Positions 42,240 through 53,330 are shown, numbered from the stretch's first letter. The stretch is DNA of 64,000 nt from Branchinecta lynchi (GCA_023053575.1 JAKZAP010000010.1:15337225-15401224), one strand, 5' to 3'. The notes: generated by a model from the sequence alone, not told the origin. Numbers and translations: made by a program.

Positions 42240-45200
42240 AGATTAGATTATGTTTTTTAGATTAGATTATGTTTAATATAAAACCAACACGTAACATTTG
42301 TCTGCATCACCTGCAGGGAAAGTCCCGGGGGACTTGTTAAATAACAGGCGAAAAACAAAATTCACATCTATTTACTAATGAAGAATAAATCCTACTACTA
42401 CTGAAAAATAAATACTACTACTAACAATACATTTCTAATTACTAATTACTAAACCAAATACTAAACAAAGAAAAAGAAAAAAAAAAAAAAAAAGCGACTG
42501 ACTCTTGCTTACTCTTTTGTGAGGAAGAACCTTTTCACTGTGGCTTTGAATGCAGCAAGGTGCGGGGCCTCACGGACTTTAATTGGGATTGAATTCCAAA
42601 CACTCGTAGCAAAATTTCTAATAATGAACGATGCACGAGTTGTTTGCCGGATTTCATGAACTATATCCCCACACCCCCTTGTTTCATAATTGTGGTAATC
42701 ACTATTCGTAGATAAAAAATTTGCAAAAGAGGAAGGCAGTAAATTATTAAAGTATTTGTAAACAAAAATACTAATTTGATAATCCCTTGTTTTTGAAACA
42801 TCAAAGAGTTTATTTTTAAAGAAAATTTCAGAAGGTGTCGAATTATTAACATCATTGTGAAAAAGAAGTTTTATTGCTTTATTTTGTATTTTCTGAATTC
42901 TTTTATAACACGTAATAAAGTTACTTGCCCATAGTGAGCAACCATAGCACACGTATGGATAAAATATAGCGAAATAAATTGTTTTCATAGTTTTTTCGGT
43001 CACTAAATGTTTAATGCGGCGAAGCACGCCCAGGGATCTTGATATTTTAAGTGAAATGGTATTAGCGTGCTCCTTCCATGATAGATTCTCATCTATGATG
43101 AACCCTAAATATTTCGTTTCCCGAACTCTATTGATTTTATTTCCATGTACATTCAGCGACAGATTTTTATCAACGGTACCTATCCTCAAAAATATTATAT
43201 AATTTGTTTTATCATAATTTAAAGTAAGAAGATTATAATCGGCCCACTGGACAAACTCCAGTAGTGCTGTTTCCATTTTACAAAATAGAAGTTCAGTCGA
43301 TGGGGCTGCCACAAGCAATAAGCTATCATCTGCAAATAGGATAATTCCAGCCTGTGACAGATACAGCTTTATTCGGTCGATGAATATTAAAAACAACAAT
43401 GGGCCTAGGATGGATCCCTGGGGTACGCCGCACTTCACCGGAAGTGGATGAGACAACACTGAGCCATTTGATACAACTTGCTTACGCTCAGACAGATAAG
43501 ACTCAAACCACTTAAGGCTCACACCAGTTACACCAATTCTTTGTAATTCAAAAAGTAACTTTTGGTGGTCAATCGTATCAAACGCTTTTTTCAGATCCAG
43601 AAATAATGCAGCAGGGATAAGACCCGACTCAAATGCTGAATTAATCCAATCAACTAGCTTAATTGTTGCAAGCTCTGTGGATAACCCTTTTCTGAATCCA
43701 AATTGGGTATTAATTAGGATTTGGTTACTTTCTATATATTTACTTAACCTAGAGCAAACAACTTTCTCATATACTTTTGAAAAAAAAGGAAGAATAGAAA
43801 TTGGTCTTTTATTAGTCGGTTCATCTTTTTTTCCGCTTTTATGCAATGGAATTAACTTCGCTATTTTTAATGCCTCAGGAAAAACACCTTTTTTCATTGA
43901 TTTATTAATCAGATGGCACAATACTGGGACCACATTTGTCTTCACTACTTTTACAGCCTTTAATGGTATACCATCCAAACCACTGGAATTAGATTTCATA
44001 TCACTCACAATTTTTGCTACCTCCACTTCACAACCCTCATGAAACTCAAATGTCGTTGTAACATCTGCCTCCTGCTGTACACGGTTTGGGGGATCGCTTA
44101 GTCTTTCACGAGCCTTTTCACACAGCTTAGCACCTTCATTCGTAAAATAATCACACAAATGATTAGCAATTTCCAATGGGTCTGTCAGATCCCCATTCTG
44201 TGTTTTGAGTTTAGTCACTACTTCACTCTTAGATTTACGCCCAATTAGAGAATTAATTGTTTTCCAAGTTTTTTTCATATTAGCTTTATTTTTCTCAAAT
44301 TCACTAGAATAAAAAAGTTTTAATGCGTTTCTTTTTATTTTGTTTAAAGCATTTCTATATTCTTTAAATTGCCGTAAATTAAAATCCGAAGGGTCTGCAA
44401 GGTAAATCTTATACAATTTGGTTTTTTGACGTATTGAATTTAAAATACATTTTGTGATCCACGGTTTACGAGGAAAACTATGGTTTTTATTTTTTAATCT
44501 TTTTATAGGGCAAGTGTTATCCAATATCTCTAAGAATGTTTTTGCAAAAATATCATATGCAAGAGACGGGTTATCTTCATCGAACACATTTCTTAGGTCA
44601 GCTTCACCAAATTTTTTTGCAAAATTCTGTAAATTTTTTTCATTCATATCTCGAAAACATCTTTTTATTTTACCTTTATTTCCTACTTTTAAAATGATTT
44701 TAGAAACAAGGAATAAGTGATCCGATCCATCCGTCAAAACAACGTCAGCAGACGCACGGTTAACCAGCTCACCATCAACAAAAATATTGTCGATTAATGT
44801 CGCACTCCGGTCTGTTATCCGAGTTGGTATTGTTACCAATGGATATTGAAAATAACCAATCATACAGTTAAGAAAATTCAATAGGATTTCATTCTTCAAA
44901 AGATCAATATTAAAGTCTCCCATTAGTATCTTATGCTTTTTTCCATTCTGAAGCTTTTCCATAATTTTCTCCATTTCTTCCAAAAACTCATTTTCACAAA
45001 ATGACGGTACTTTATATATAATCCCAACCATAACATTGTTATCATTTTTATTTTCAATTTCAATAAAAAGGGTTTCTAGCTTACCTTCAAGCCACAGTGA
45101 CAAGTCCTCCCTTACCGAATAAAGTGTGCCTTCTCTAACCAGCAATGCAAGGCCTCCACGATCTATATATTGTCGTTCTTTCCGCTCTGGGATATATCCT

Positions 45201-45520
45201 GGAAAACAAAAATCCCAGACAGAGTAATTCTTATTAGAGATAAACGTTTCACACAACCCTAGGACTAATGGAGGTTCATTAAGTTCACTTAAAATATGAC
45301 ATACTTCCGAATACGCGGTTCTCAGACCCTGGCAGTTCCAAAATCCAAATGTAATATCACCCTTTTCTGACCACTGAGGTAGAGCCTGCTGGTCCACATA
45401 CCGACTCACTTTTATTCCTTGGTCAGCGTAACTAACAATTGAATCATCATTTGCTAATGGAACGGGACAAAATATCATCAACTCTGAGAGCATTAATCTC
45501 AAAATCAACTAGCCTATCAG
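42240..45520 (-). mobile_element. 5'-truncated non-LTR retrotransposon inserted in family S
   Basis: The element contains a single long ORF. Its 3' UTR reaches a tail at about 42,240-42,275, where AATCTAATCT-type repeats (minus strand) replace poly(A). The 5' end lies at about 45,508-45,525, directly against S sequence; no ORF1 is present. ATTAGAT-type sequence on both sides may be the target duplication, but it is confounded by the tail repeats. Confidence 0.8.
42509..45508 (-). CDS. LINE ORF2: APE endonuclease and reverse transcriptase, intact
   Basis: Uninterrupted 999-codon frame; TAG precedes it, and the first ATG is at 45,493, with others shortly after. Endonuclease: FWNCQGL (N58), GLCETF (E87), GGLALLV, GDFN (197-200), TLIDNIFV and GSDH (262-264), so all catalytic motifs are present. 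RT: RPISILPFFSKVYEKVV, TQFGFRKGLSTELA, FLDLKKAFD, CGVPQGSILGPLLFL and FADD (about 721). The C-terminus has YVCYGCSLWAS and ends normally, with SVWNSIP. These features fit the Jockey/CR1 superfamily; clade not resolved. With the RT intact and no stop, this is a young copy and the best-preserved gene in the window. Whether upstream ORF1 was ever part of the family cannot be told. Confidence 0.92.
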   Translation of the reverse strand: MILRLMLSELMIFCPVPLANDDSIVSYADQGIKVSRYVDQQALPQWSEKGDITFGFWNCQGLRTAYSEVCHILSELNEPPLVLGLCETFISNKNYSVWDFCFPGYIPERKERQYIDRGGLALLVREGTLYSVREDLSLWLEGKLETLFIEIENKNDNNVMVGIIYKVPSFCENEFLEEMEKIMEKLQNGKKHKILMGDFNIDLLKNEILLNFLNCMIGYFQYPLVTIPTRITDRSATLIDNIFVDGELVNRASADVVLTDGSDHLFLVSKIILKVGNKGKIKRCFRDMNEKNLQNFAKKFGEADLRNVFDEDNPSLAYDIFAKTFLEILDNTCPIKRLKNKNHSFPRKPWITKCILNSIRQKTKLYKIYLADPSDFNLRQFKEYRNALNKIKRNALKLFYSSEFEKNKANMKKTWKTINSLIGRKSKSEVVTKLKTQNGDLTDPLEIANHLCDYFTNEGAKLCEKARERLSDPPNRVQQEADVTTTFEFHEGCEVEVAKIVSDMKSNSSGLDGIPLKAVKVVKTNVVPVLCHLINKSMKKGVFPEALKIAKLIPLHKSGKKDEPTNKRPISILPFFSKVYEKVVCSRLSKYIESNQILINTQFGFRKGLSTELATIKLVDWINSAFESGLIPAALFLDLKKAFDTIDHQKLLFELQRIGVTGVSLKWFESYLSERKQVVSNGSVLSHPLPVKCGVPQGSILGPLLFLIFIDRIKLYLSQAGIILFADDSLLLVAAPSTELLFCKMETALLEFVQWADYNLLTLNYDKTNYIIFLRIGTVDKNLSLNVHGNKINRVRETKYLGFIIDENLSWKEHANTISLKISRSLGVLRRIKHLVTEKTMKTIYFAIFYPYVCYGCSLWASNFITCYKRIQKIQNKAIKLLFHNDVNNSTPSEIFFKNKLFDVSKTRDYQISIFVYKYFNNLLPSSFANFLSTNSDYHNYETRGCGDIVHEIRQTTRASFIIRNFATSVWNSIPIKVREAPHLAAFKATVKRFFLTKE

Positions 45521-46534
45521 GCACTTATTAGATGTTCGATCACGATTAGATGTTCGATTTCGGTTTATGATGACTCGACTTGCTGAACACATAAGTGAGA
45601 ATCATTTTCTACAGGACAAGTAGATCGATTGGAATCCGGCTAAGACCGGAGAATGCGTTATAAGCATTTGAAGTTGATTAGATATCCGATTTAGGGGTAG
45701 AAAGATATGCTAAATCTGTATATGACAATCTTTTTTTATTCGGGCTGAAACCGGAAAATTTGTTTTGAGAAAAAATTTTATTTCACGCTGCCTATTTCAC
45801 AGGGTATTAGGCCGAACAAAGATTGAGATGAGCCTAAACAAAATTATAGGCGAGGTAGAGATAGAAATTTAGTTGTTTTTCCCTACATTTTGGGGTGGGG
45901 GTTGAAATTAAGGGTCAAACAAAATATTTTTAAACAGCTATTCGGATAGTCGACTAAGTGGTAAAAAGACATGCTGAACACGGTGATAAAAACAACTGTC
46001 TTGACGAACAGTTAGTTCGTCCGGAATCGGGCAAGATATTTGCTTTATGGGTAAGAAGCGATGCTGAATCCGGATACGATAACGATTTTTTACCCGAACA
46101 TACAGTTCACCCTGAATCCGTCTGAAACCGGAATTTTTTTTATAAGTTAAATTTTTATCTGAAGTTGATTAGATGTTCAATATAGGAGTAAGAAGATACG
46201 CTGAATTCGTTTCTGTACTTTATTTTTTTGCACGACAACTTTATCGCCCGGAATCCGGCCGAAACCGGAAATTTGGCAGAAGTAAGGCAGGAAGTTTCGG
46301 TCAGTTTCGTCAAAATGGATATGGCTTACAGAGGTAAAAACACATGATGGATATATATCTGAACTTGTTTTTCTCAGATGATTAGATATTTGACCTTAGT
46401 CTGTTTCTAAATGTTAATAGTAAAAATGTTAAAGGAGTCTGGCCAAGACTAAATCTGGCGAAAACAAGACCCAGTTATCTGTATCAAATATAACTTTTTT
46501 GGGATCCCATCGAAACCTTTGGTCTTGTTCTGAC

Positions 46535-46830
46535 AAGTTTGTTAAAAGCAAAATTTCTATTTGAATCTGATTAGATGTTCGCTTTAGGGGTAAGAAGAGA
46601 TGCTGAATTCATACATGACAACTCTTTTTTAACGGAAAATGAAGCCCGGAATCCGCCAAAAACCGGAAAATTTCTTATAAATTAAATTTGTATTTGAAGT
46701 TTATTAAATGTTCGACATAGGAGTAAGAAGATACACTGAATTCGTTTCTGAACTTTTTTCAGCCCGACAAGTAGATCGCCCGGAATGCAGCTGAAATTAG
46801 AAATTTGGCAGAAGCAAGGCACGAAGTTCC
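46535..46830 (+). repeat. additional family S units after a tail
   Basis: Directly after the tail at 46,535, units resume (GATTAGATGTTCGCTTTAGG, GTAAGAAGAGATGCTGAATT, GCCCGGAATCCGCC) without a head, so one S element has fused to another. Confidence 0.6.
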
Positions 46831-46937
46831 GTTATGTAGAACTTTGATAGCTTCTGAAATTTACAAGGCTGAAGTAACGGAAGAAAGACTTGATTAATAG
46901 GTGCTCTCATTTAGTCATGATTTTTTTTTATTTTAGG

Positions 46938-47064
46938 AGACCGTTAAACTGAAAACCAGTGAGAAAGAGAAGAATCCCAAGAAGCTAAAGCGCACAAACT
47001 ACAGGAAGGCAGAACAAGAAAAAATTGCACAACGCGTTTGAAGACAACAGGCGAAGAACATCAG
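46938..47064 (+). pseudogene. splice-flanked basic exon-like block
   Basis: A T-rich tract ending TTTTAG precedes, and CATCAG/GTAACT follows. In between, one frame reads ETVKLKTSEKEKNPKKLKR then TNYRKAEQEKIAQRV before a stop. Lys/Arg-rich NP.KLKR..YRKAE repeats are common in the N-terminal part of invertebrate Helitron proteins, and a Helitron relic lies 3-5 kb downstream. The link is an inference. Confidence 0.35.
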
Positions 47065-47149
47065 GTAACTAATGATAAAGTCAATCCGATAATCCTGTAA
47101 GATGATAAGCGGCGCATAACCGTTGTAAAAACTTGCCAATGATCATACA

Positions 47150-47215
47150 TCAAAGTGAAACAAGACGAAAGGTTTCGATGGGATCCCGAATATGAATATT
47201 TCTGGATCTGTATGT
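47150..47215 (-). repeat. family S tail end only
   Basis: The minus strand reads TTCGGGATCCCATCGAAACC then TTTCGTCTTGTTTCAC. No array is attached. Confidence 0.6.
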
Positions 47216-47307
47216 AGATATTGAGCTAAACAAGAAATACTTTCTGGTATTCTCGATAAGATCTATTTTCCGTAATCATTTTACTGCAGAATCACTCAGA
47301 CCTTCCT

Positions 47308-47649
47308 CACTGTCAAAGTTTCATAACTGATAACACAAGGGTGCGCTGTTTTAGCAGATAACACTTCGGAGGTTATCTTTGTGTTTCAAAATGTTATGCA
47401 TAATAAGCGTTACCTATTAGGAAGAACCGAAAAACCGAAAATAAGTATCTGCTGAGTTTTCCGACATCATGACGATAAGAAGTAAAGTCCGTAGATACTT
47501 CTTTGGTTCTTCGTAACAAGGCTTGCTCTGCATACCATTTCATGCATAATGTTTTCAAAAACAACAGATAACATACGAAGTGTTATCTGTCACGCATATC
47601 TGTTGAAACCGCGCAGACTCGTGTTATCTGTTATGAAACTTCTGACAGT
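47308..47649. mobile_element. foldback (MITE-like) element with CACTGTCA ends
   Basis: The left end CACTGTCAAAGTTTCATAAC and the right end (complement of GTTATGAAACTTCTGACAGT) match. Subterminal GATAACAC/GTGTTATC repeats are shared with the 8,840-9,222 element, as is a GTGCGC(T/G)GTTT phrase. It is non-coding, and it abuts a headless family S fragment at its right. Confidence 0.7.
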
Positions 47650-47895
47650 AATATATGATGAAACTTGGTGTGAGGATCCTTGGGGTTAAGGGACAGGTCG
47701 AGTTCGTGGATGGGATCTATAGCCTTACATTTAGGGGTGATGGAGGGTGTTCAAAATAAAGAGGCAACACTTTTTTGGTACAGCTAATGATATGGTCGAA
47801 TAAAGGGTAACCATACGTGCAGAAAACGCATACGAAAATCATTTTTCTCACCGGACAAGTAGTTCGCCCGGAATCCGACCAAAAATTAAATTTTT
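47650..47895 (+). repeat. family S head remnant and one unit
   Basis: Begins abruptly at GATGAAACTTGGTGTGAGGA, then AGGGGTGATGGAGGGTG, one unit and CGCCCGGAATCCGACC. The true head end is missing, replaced by the foldback element. Confidence 0.65.
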
Positions 47896-47899
47896 GTTA

Positions 47900-48480
47900 T
47901 TGTTTCTAGCCATTTCTGTTCGAGATTTCTATCGAGTTAACCGTTCCATTTTATGCACTTGGAATTAAGGCAGAGAAACGGTACGCTTTAAAAGTCCTCT
48001 CATAAATTGGAACTTATCCTTTCCTCCTTCGTAAGTTGTAATATAATATTAGAAAGTCCTCCCGCGTAAAAAAAAAGACAACTACTGAACTAATATGGAT
48101 AAGTGTTTCTTGAATAGGGATAGATAGCCCTTGATAAGATGACCAAAGTATATAAATTCGGTTGTCATAGGACAATCAGACAATCAGGTCATAGGACAAT
48201 CAGGCAGGCAAGATTTCAGTGCTGACCGGATCCGATGGATGTGGTGAGAGGGAAAGGGGTTGGAGGAAATCTTTTGACACGTTCAGTGGACTTCAAGTGA
48301 ATCCCTTACATTACAAAAACTTCTTTTGATCGAATAATAAAATTTCATGATAATGATTTCGATCAACGGCTTTGATTACGGAATAATTTAGCACGCTTAA
48401 AGTGCAAATCATCACAGAAAGTGTAAACGTATAATGCTTTTTACCAAACAATACATCACATTATAATAATTATTTCTTTC
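47900..48480. other. no recognisable gene
   Basis: Three GGACAATCAG repeats lie near 48,170-48,205. Otherwise no structure was recognised. Confidence 0.4.
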
Positions 48481-48483
48481 TAG

Positions 48484-48725
48484 ATTGCAACGATCAGCAA
48501 GAACAAGTATCGTTCTAAATCCGTTCCAATGATTTAAAAAGATGAAAAGCGTAAAATGCGGTACCATTCAGAACCAATGTATAAGCATGAAGTATTGGAA
48601 TCACAACGTGAACCATACAAATCAGACCCCTTGAAGCGCGAAAGGAAAGTCGCTAGCTTCCGAACACAGCAACAGGAAGAAGATGAACCGAAAAAACAGG
48701 AACGTCGTTGAAGATCTGTGTTAAG
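48484..48725 (+). pseudogene. splice-flanked basic exon-like block 2
   Basis: TATTTCTTTCTAG precedes and TTAAG/GTGAGA follows. One frame reads MRYHSEPMYKHEVLESQREP then YKSDPLKRERKVASF, with one upstream stop and a terminal TGA. The YKSDPLKRE repeat style resembles the N-terminal repeats of Helitron proteins such as the one at 50.3 kb. It is decayed. Confidence 0.35.
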
Positions 48726-48809
48726 GTGAGACTAAGACCAAGAACAAATAACGAGTAAGAACAATGGTCTCTCGTCCATCCACCGACTAAAAATGTTCCG
48801 ACAACAATG

Positions 48810-48975
48810 AGCAGAGGTGGACCCATTTCTTGGTCGCCCGTGTATACTCGTTGGTCTTTGACTCTCCGCCGTTACACACTTGAAGTCATTTACGAAGAAA
48901 ACAACGTAGCCACTAGCGAGGCGGATGTTCTGGCCTGTTCACACGGGAAGGAAACAGCGTTGATTTTGTTTGAGT
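48810..48975 (+). pseudogene. LTR-retrotransposon RNase H C-terminal fragment
   Basis: One frame reads RWSLTLRRYTLEVIYEENN then VATSEADVLACSHGKET. This matches the common Ty3/Gypsy RNase H end (RW.l.L..Ydfev.Y..G....ADaLSR). Only about 45 codons are recognisable and no LTRs were seen. Confidence 0.5.
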
Positions 48976-50230
48976 AGACGCTGGCGTCGGATTAGTGAAT
49001 ATTAGTGATGCGAAAAACAAAAAGCGAACTTGACGATGGTCATTCATAATCGCTTTTGTTACACCATGACCATACGTATGAAGATTGAAATCCCTTGTGA
49101 CATTCCTTTTTATGTCTCTCGGGAGAACCATACAATGCAAACCGGGATCTGAAGCACACTCACTGAAGTCATGACCCATTAAGTTTCAACATCTGTAGTA
49201 TTAACTTTGTCAGACGAGTGTAAACTAAGAGTAACGTAATTAAGGCTTTCGAGGATTACTGAAATTACCGAAATCGTAGAATAGCATGGAATAGTCAAAA
49301 TAATACCAGTAGGTGAGTGTATATTCTGTGTTTTTTCTTCTTTTTTTCCGAAATGTATAATTGTATACATTTCGATTTAGTGAGTTAGATTTCGATTCAG
49401 TAGTTCATTGAAAGACGAAAGTTCACCTCAACTTGGTCTATCTCGTTTGTCTTTTAGTTCACTACTTACAAATACTTCGATGTCAACCGTGTATTTTCCC
49501 ATTAAAGAAAGTCTTTGGTTTTCGTACTGAGGCCTTGCCACATGGGTTCTAGTTTGTCTAGGACCCACAGAGAAGTCCTAGTTTTTTTTTATATTCAATT
49601 CAAAATTGTTTCTGGTTAGTTTGTCAGAGTAGAAGCCTATTCCATCTGCGTAATATTTGTTCATTTCATTTCCTATTAAACCTGAAACACGGCCTTTTTT
49701 TTTTTAAAGAATCTGCCTGTTTTCATCTGATATTCTCATATGAGAGCAAATACCTGGAATGAAATTTATCTCTTCTTCTTTCTGGATATTGACACCACTT
49801 AAATTGAATTGACCCCAAAAAGATACAATTTACGTTACCATGTATCTTACGTTTGTCCTACTTTTAACTAAATTTGACGCATTTGTATAATCTGCTTTGC
49901 ACCAAATGGCAGTTTCTGTATATTTTGATATTCTTAGGAATTTTCTTGTCAGCCCCCGAAAGCTTGTCTGAATCAATGAGCCGGCAACCGCTGTTTCAGC
50001 GCCCGCCCAGCCCAGTGTGAACAGGCTTATCACTGCTGACTCCATTCGATTTTTCTTCCTCAGTGGTTTACTGCGTTACACCTTCTCTGTAGAGGTAACG
50101 ACTTTTGATGTCCCGGGTAAGATCCACCTCCGCTCGTTTGCGTCGGGAGTCGACTCGTCTCAGCTTGGTTATGTGACAGATATAGGGAGACAGCAGTTCT
50201 TGCTCTTATTTGTTCTTGCTAAGACTGAGG
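48976..50230. other. no recognisable gene
   Basis: Short open frames without motifs. An acceptor-like TTCTTCCTCAG occurs near 50,062, which could belong to the Helitron relic downstream. Confidence 0.35.
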
Positions 50231-52720
50231 ATTCCTGAGAAAAGGGAAGAAAACTTGACCAAGACCAGAGGTCGACGAAACGATCCTGCGATAAAGTTAG
50301 CGAGCTTAGCGAAGACGAAAGATTGACTAAAGAATCCTAAGAAAAAAACAAGAAAACTTAGCAAAAGCTAAAGATCGACTAAAGGATGCTGCGAAAAAGC
50401 AAGTAAACTTGGCAAAGACTAAAGAACGATTGAAAGATCCCGTGAAGAAGAAGATAAACTTAAATAGGTCAAAGGCTCGATACCATGACCCAGACATAAA
50501 AGAACGATTGATCAAAGAAGAGGTTCAAGGTTTTTTTATTCTTACTTTATATAATACATAAACATTAACAATACTATACTCTGCACTTACAATTATTTCA
50601 GGGTTTGAACTGGAGAGAAGAAAAACATCGAATGGTTCAGACCGTTCCATAAAAGAAAATCAATAAACGAAATCGACCCAACGCTGAGTAGAAAGATCAC
50701 CGCACGACATCGCCAGCACGAAGCGAAATCAATCCCAACAAAAACAACAACAAAATGAGGGAAGGGAACCAGTATGAAAACCAGTATCACTAGAGGAAAA
50801 CACACAAATAAACATGAAATACAACCAATCTCTAACTGTAAATTATCCATTCTTAAACTTGTTAATGAGAATTTGGGACAGCTGTTTTTTTAAACTTTGA
50901 AGGGATTTTGTAGAATCAATTTTAGGAAATAAAATTTGCCATCAAATCAAAACTAAATAAGATGGAGAAAAACGAGACCTCTCTGAAGCTACTCTTTGAC
51001 TTCGGATCTTCCATTTATGACGGTTATCGTACTGGTGCTTTAGTGGGCAAGGAAAGAAATCATTTGAATGGAAAAGATGAATGGAAATGATTTTTCTTCA
51101 AATCATTTGAAGAAAAAAATCGTAAAGCTGAACGACTAAAAGAAGCGCTGACTAAATGTGTCACTGACACTTTCCACGATCACTGCAGAGATATGCCTCA
51201 GTTTGCCTGTTGCATCTGTCATAAACTCAAAGCTTGACATTGACACATATAAAGAGAAAGTGAAAACTGTCATAAAACGAGTGTTCGATATGAGCATACA
51301 CTCTGGAAATGTACAACGTGCGACAGACATGTCAAGAAAGGAAAGGTGCATCCGCAAGCCTTTCATAGGAAAGACGAACTTGGTAACTTATCCACCCACC
51401 TACAAAAACTGAATATTCTTGGGCGACACCTTGCAAGCACAGAAATTCCTTTCAAGAAAATCATTTGTCTTCCCAAAACGATACAGAAAGGAATCCATGG
51501 ACCAGCGGTGAGTTCCTAGTGACGTATCTAAAGTGACAAACGTTTTGCCACGTTCATTAAAAGATCGGACGCTTATTAAAGTGAAGCTGACGAGGAGACT
51601 GAAATACAAAGGCCATCACTTGTTTAACGACGTCGATCCCGGTTAAGTGTATTCAGCTACCGCTCATTTCAAACAGAGAATAAGCTATACGACGAAGTAA
51701 AAGTGGACTATTCATAGAACTGTGACTTTCTTGTAAATCTAGACGAAAGCAGCAAAACGCCAGAGGAACAAGAACCAGAAGACACGGATACACATTACAG
51801 TTCGTCACCGATGGTATCGTATACACAACCGTTTGATTTAGCACAGTATTTGGCCTATTCAACTCGGGAAAAAATATTCAAAGTTGCCCCTGCTGAAGAT
51901 CAGAAACCAAGCAACCCTACATCCCTAGTAACAAGATGTTACCCATTCCAGTTCCCGAATGGAATAGGCGGATACGAAGATGTGCCTGACAATGGACTTG
52001 GTTTAGTCAAATATTTCAAGGCACGTTTAATGTCTAGAGACAATCGGTTTGCTTCTGATTCTGAGTACTTTTTTTTGCACAGTATGTCTCAGAGATGCAC
52101 TACGTACAGTCCAACATTTCAATTGCAATTAGGAAATAAAAACTGTCGCAGATACACTACACGGATTTCACAAGTTTAGACAAAGTCAGAGATATTCTCA
52201 ACTCTGAAATCGGATACAGGATGCTCCAAAACGTTAGGGGAAATCCATTTTACTGGAGTAAACGTTTCAAGAATTGTTAAGCATGATCAAACAAATTGAT
52301 CCGCCAACCTAGTTTTGTAGCTTTCTGCAGCAGACAGACGATGGAGTGAGATAAGCAAGTCGATTTTGATACAGCAAGGACACAAGAGCAATGCAGAACT
52401 AGATAAATACATCCAAAACCTATCGTGGACTGAATACTGCAAAATCATCAACAGTAATCCGATCACTGCTGTACGCATGTTCCAGAGACGAATCGAACTA
52501 TTCTTCAAAGATGTGCTACAACACCAAAGTCACTCTATCGGAGAAATAATCGAATTCTTCTACATAATGGAGTTATCACGTGTAGTAAAAATTTCTAAAT
52601 TACTGGAAAGAAACCAAAACGATCATAGTATTTTACTTGAATATAAAATGCAATTTGTTCATAGTTCACAAACAATTCAAGCACCAAAGACCCCAAGCTC
52701 CTTGAGCCCAAGCTGACTTT
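50230..52720 (+). pseudogene. Helitron Rep/helicase relic with DUF6570-like region
   Basis: In order: basic tandem repeats at 50,340-50,520 (ENLAKAKDRLKDAAKKQ, NLAKTKERLKDPVKKK, then YHDPDIKERL); an inserted non-coding stretch; at about 51,100-51,640 a DUF6570-like region with CCICHKL, WKCTTCDRHVKKGKVHPQ, STEIPFKKIICLPK, GIHGPAV and LTRRLKYKGHH; and at 51,870-52,650 the Helitron-like N domain with KVAPAEDQKPSNPTS, FPNGIGGYEDV, GLVKYFKARLMSRDNRFASD, EYFFLHSMSQRC, VRGNPFYWSKRF, NPITAVRMFQRRIELFF and HSIGEIIEFFYIMEL. It ends exactly where the FQ.RG.PH.H HUH motif of the replication initiator should come. The HUH endonuclease and the helicase are absent. Several stops and shifts confirm it is dead. 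Confidence 0.8.
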
Positions 52721-53000
52721 GACTATGACTGACTACTTATAAATACCACTATAGGAAAAAAAATAGTCCTGAGATTTTTATTTCTGAGAAGGCCGTTGTT
52801 TTTTGCTGCACGATTGGGACGATGAAAAGAAAAGTTTGTTTCTGTATTATAATCAACTTTGGTTTTGTTATTAACGAGGGACTGAAGGCTTAAATTTTGT
52901 TCAAGTAGTAAGCTCATTCCACGTTGACCAGCCTGACGAAGACCCTTGCCAAGAAGGGCCGAAATATCGCTGCCAAAGCATCGTAGTGACATATTCGTTT
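52690..53000 (+). repeat. fragment of the AAATATTCCTTCAGC family with hammerhead-like core
   Basis: GAGCCCAAGCTGACTTTGAC at 52,703 resembles the left end. At 52,930-52,975 the core reads CCTGACGAAG, hairpin CCCTT-GCCAAG-AAGGG, then CCGAAATATCGC. CTGACGA and GAAA flanking a hairpin recall the hammerhead ribozyme core; see findings. Confidence 0.5.
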
Positions 53001-53094
53001 TAGCATTATTTGAATATGTAAATTTTCCAGTTTGAAAATCAACTAAAATGATAATTTACGACTTCGAACAGATTTTGTGTCCACTCAACTTTCT

Positions 53095-53330
53095 TGCACC
53101 GCAAGTAGTTTGTCCGGAATTCGGTGGAAAATGGAATTTCCATACAATTAAAGGCTTATTGTGACGTCGATTATATTCTGAGCGTAGGTGTAACAATTAA
53201 TGCACACTCCATGTCTGAAATTAATTTTGTCTTTGGACACTAGCTTGCCCGGAATCCAGCAGAAACATAAATTCAGTATAACTTAAAGTTAAAGTCGATT
53301 GAAGCGTCAATATAGTCAATTGCCTATAAA
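53095..53330 (+). repeat. diverged family S units
   Basis: TTGTCCGGAATTCGG, TTGCCCGGAATCCAGC and AAAGTCGATTGAAGCGTC phrases are strongly diverged S-unit sequence. The GTCGA(T/C)TGAAGCGTCAATAT phrase is doubled at 53,293 and 53,330. Confidence 0.45.

Larger units (their letters stand above)
42111..46535 (+). mobile_element. family S element split by a LINE insertion
   Basis: Unit sequence at 42,111-42,235 (GGGGTAAGAAGACATGCAGA ... TTTTATTTGAAGTGGATTAG) stops at the LINE tail. S sequence resumes at 45,530 (TTAGATGTTCGAT, then TTGCTGAACAC), continues with further units and part of a head (45,870-45,960), and ends in a tail at 46,390-46,535 (TTTTTGGGATCCCATCGAAA). The head proper is missing at the left. 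Confidence 0.7.
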
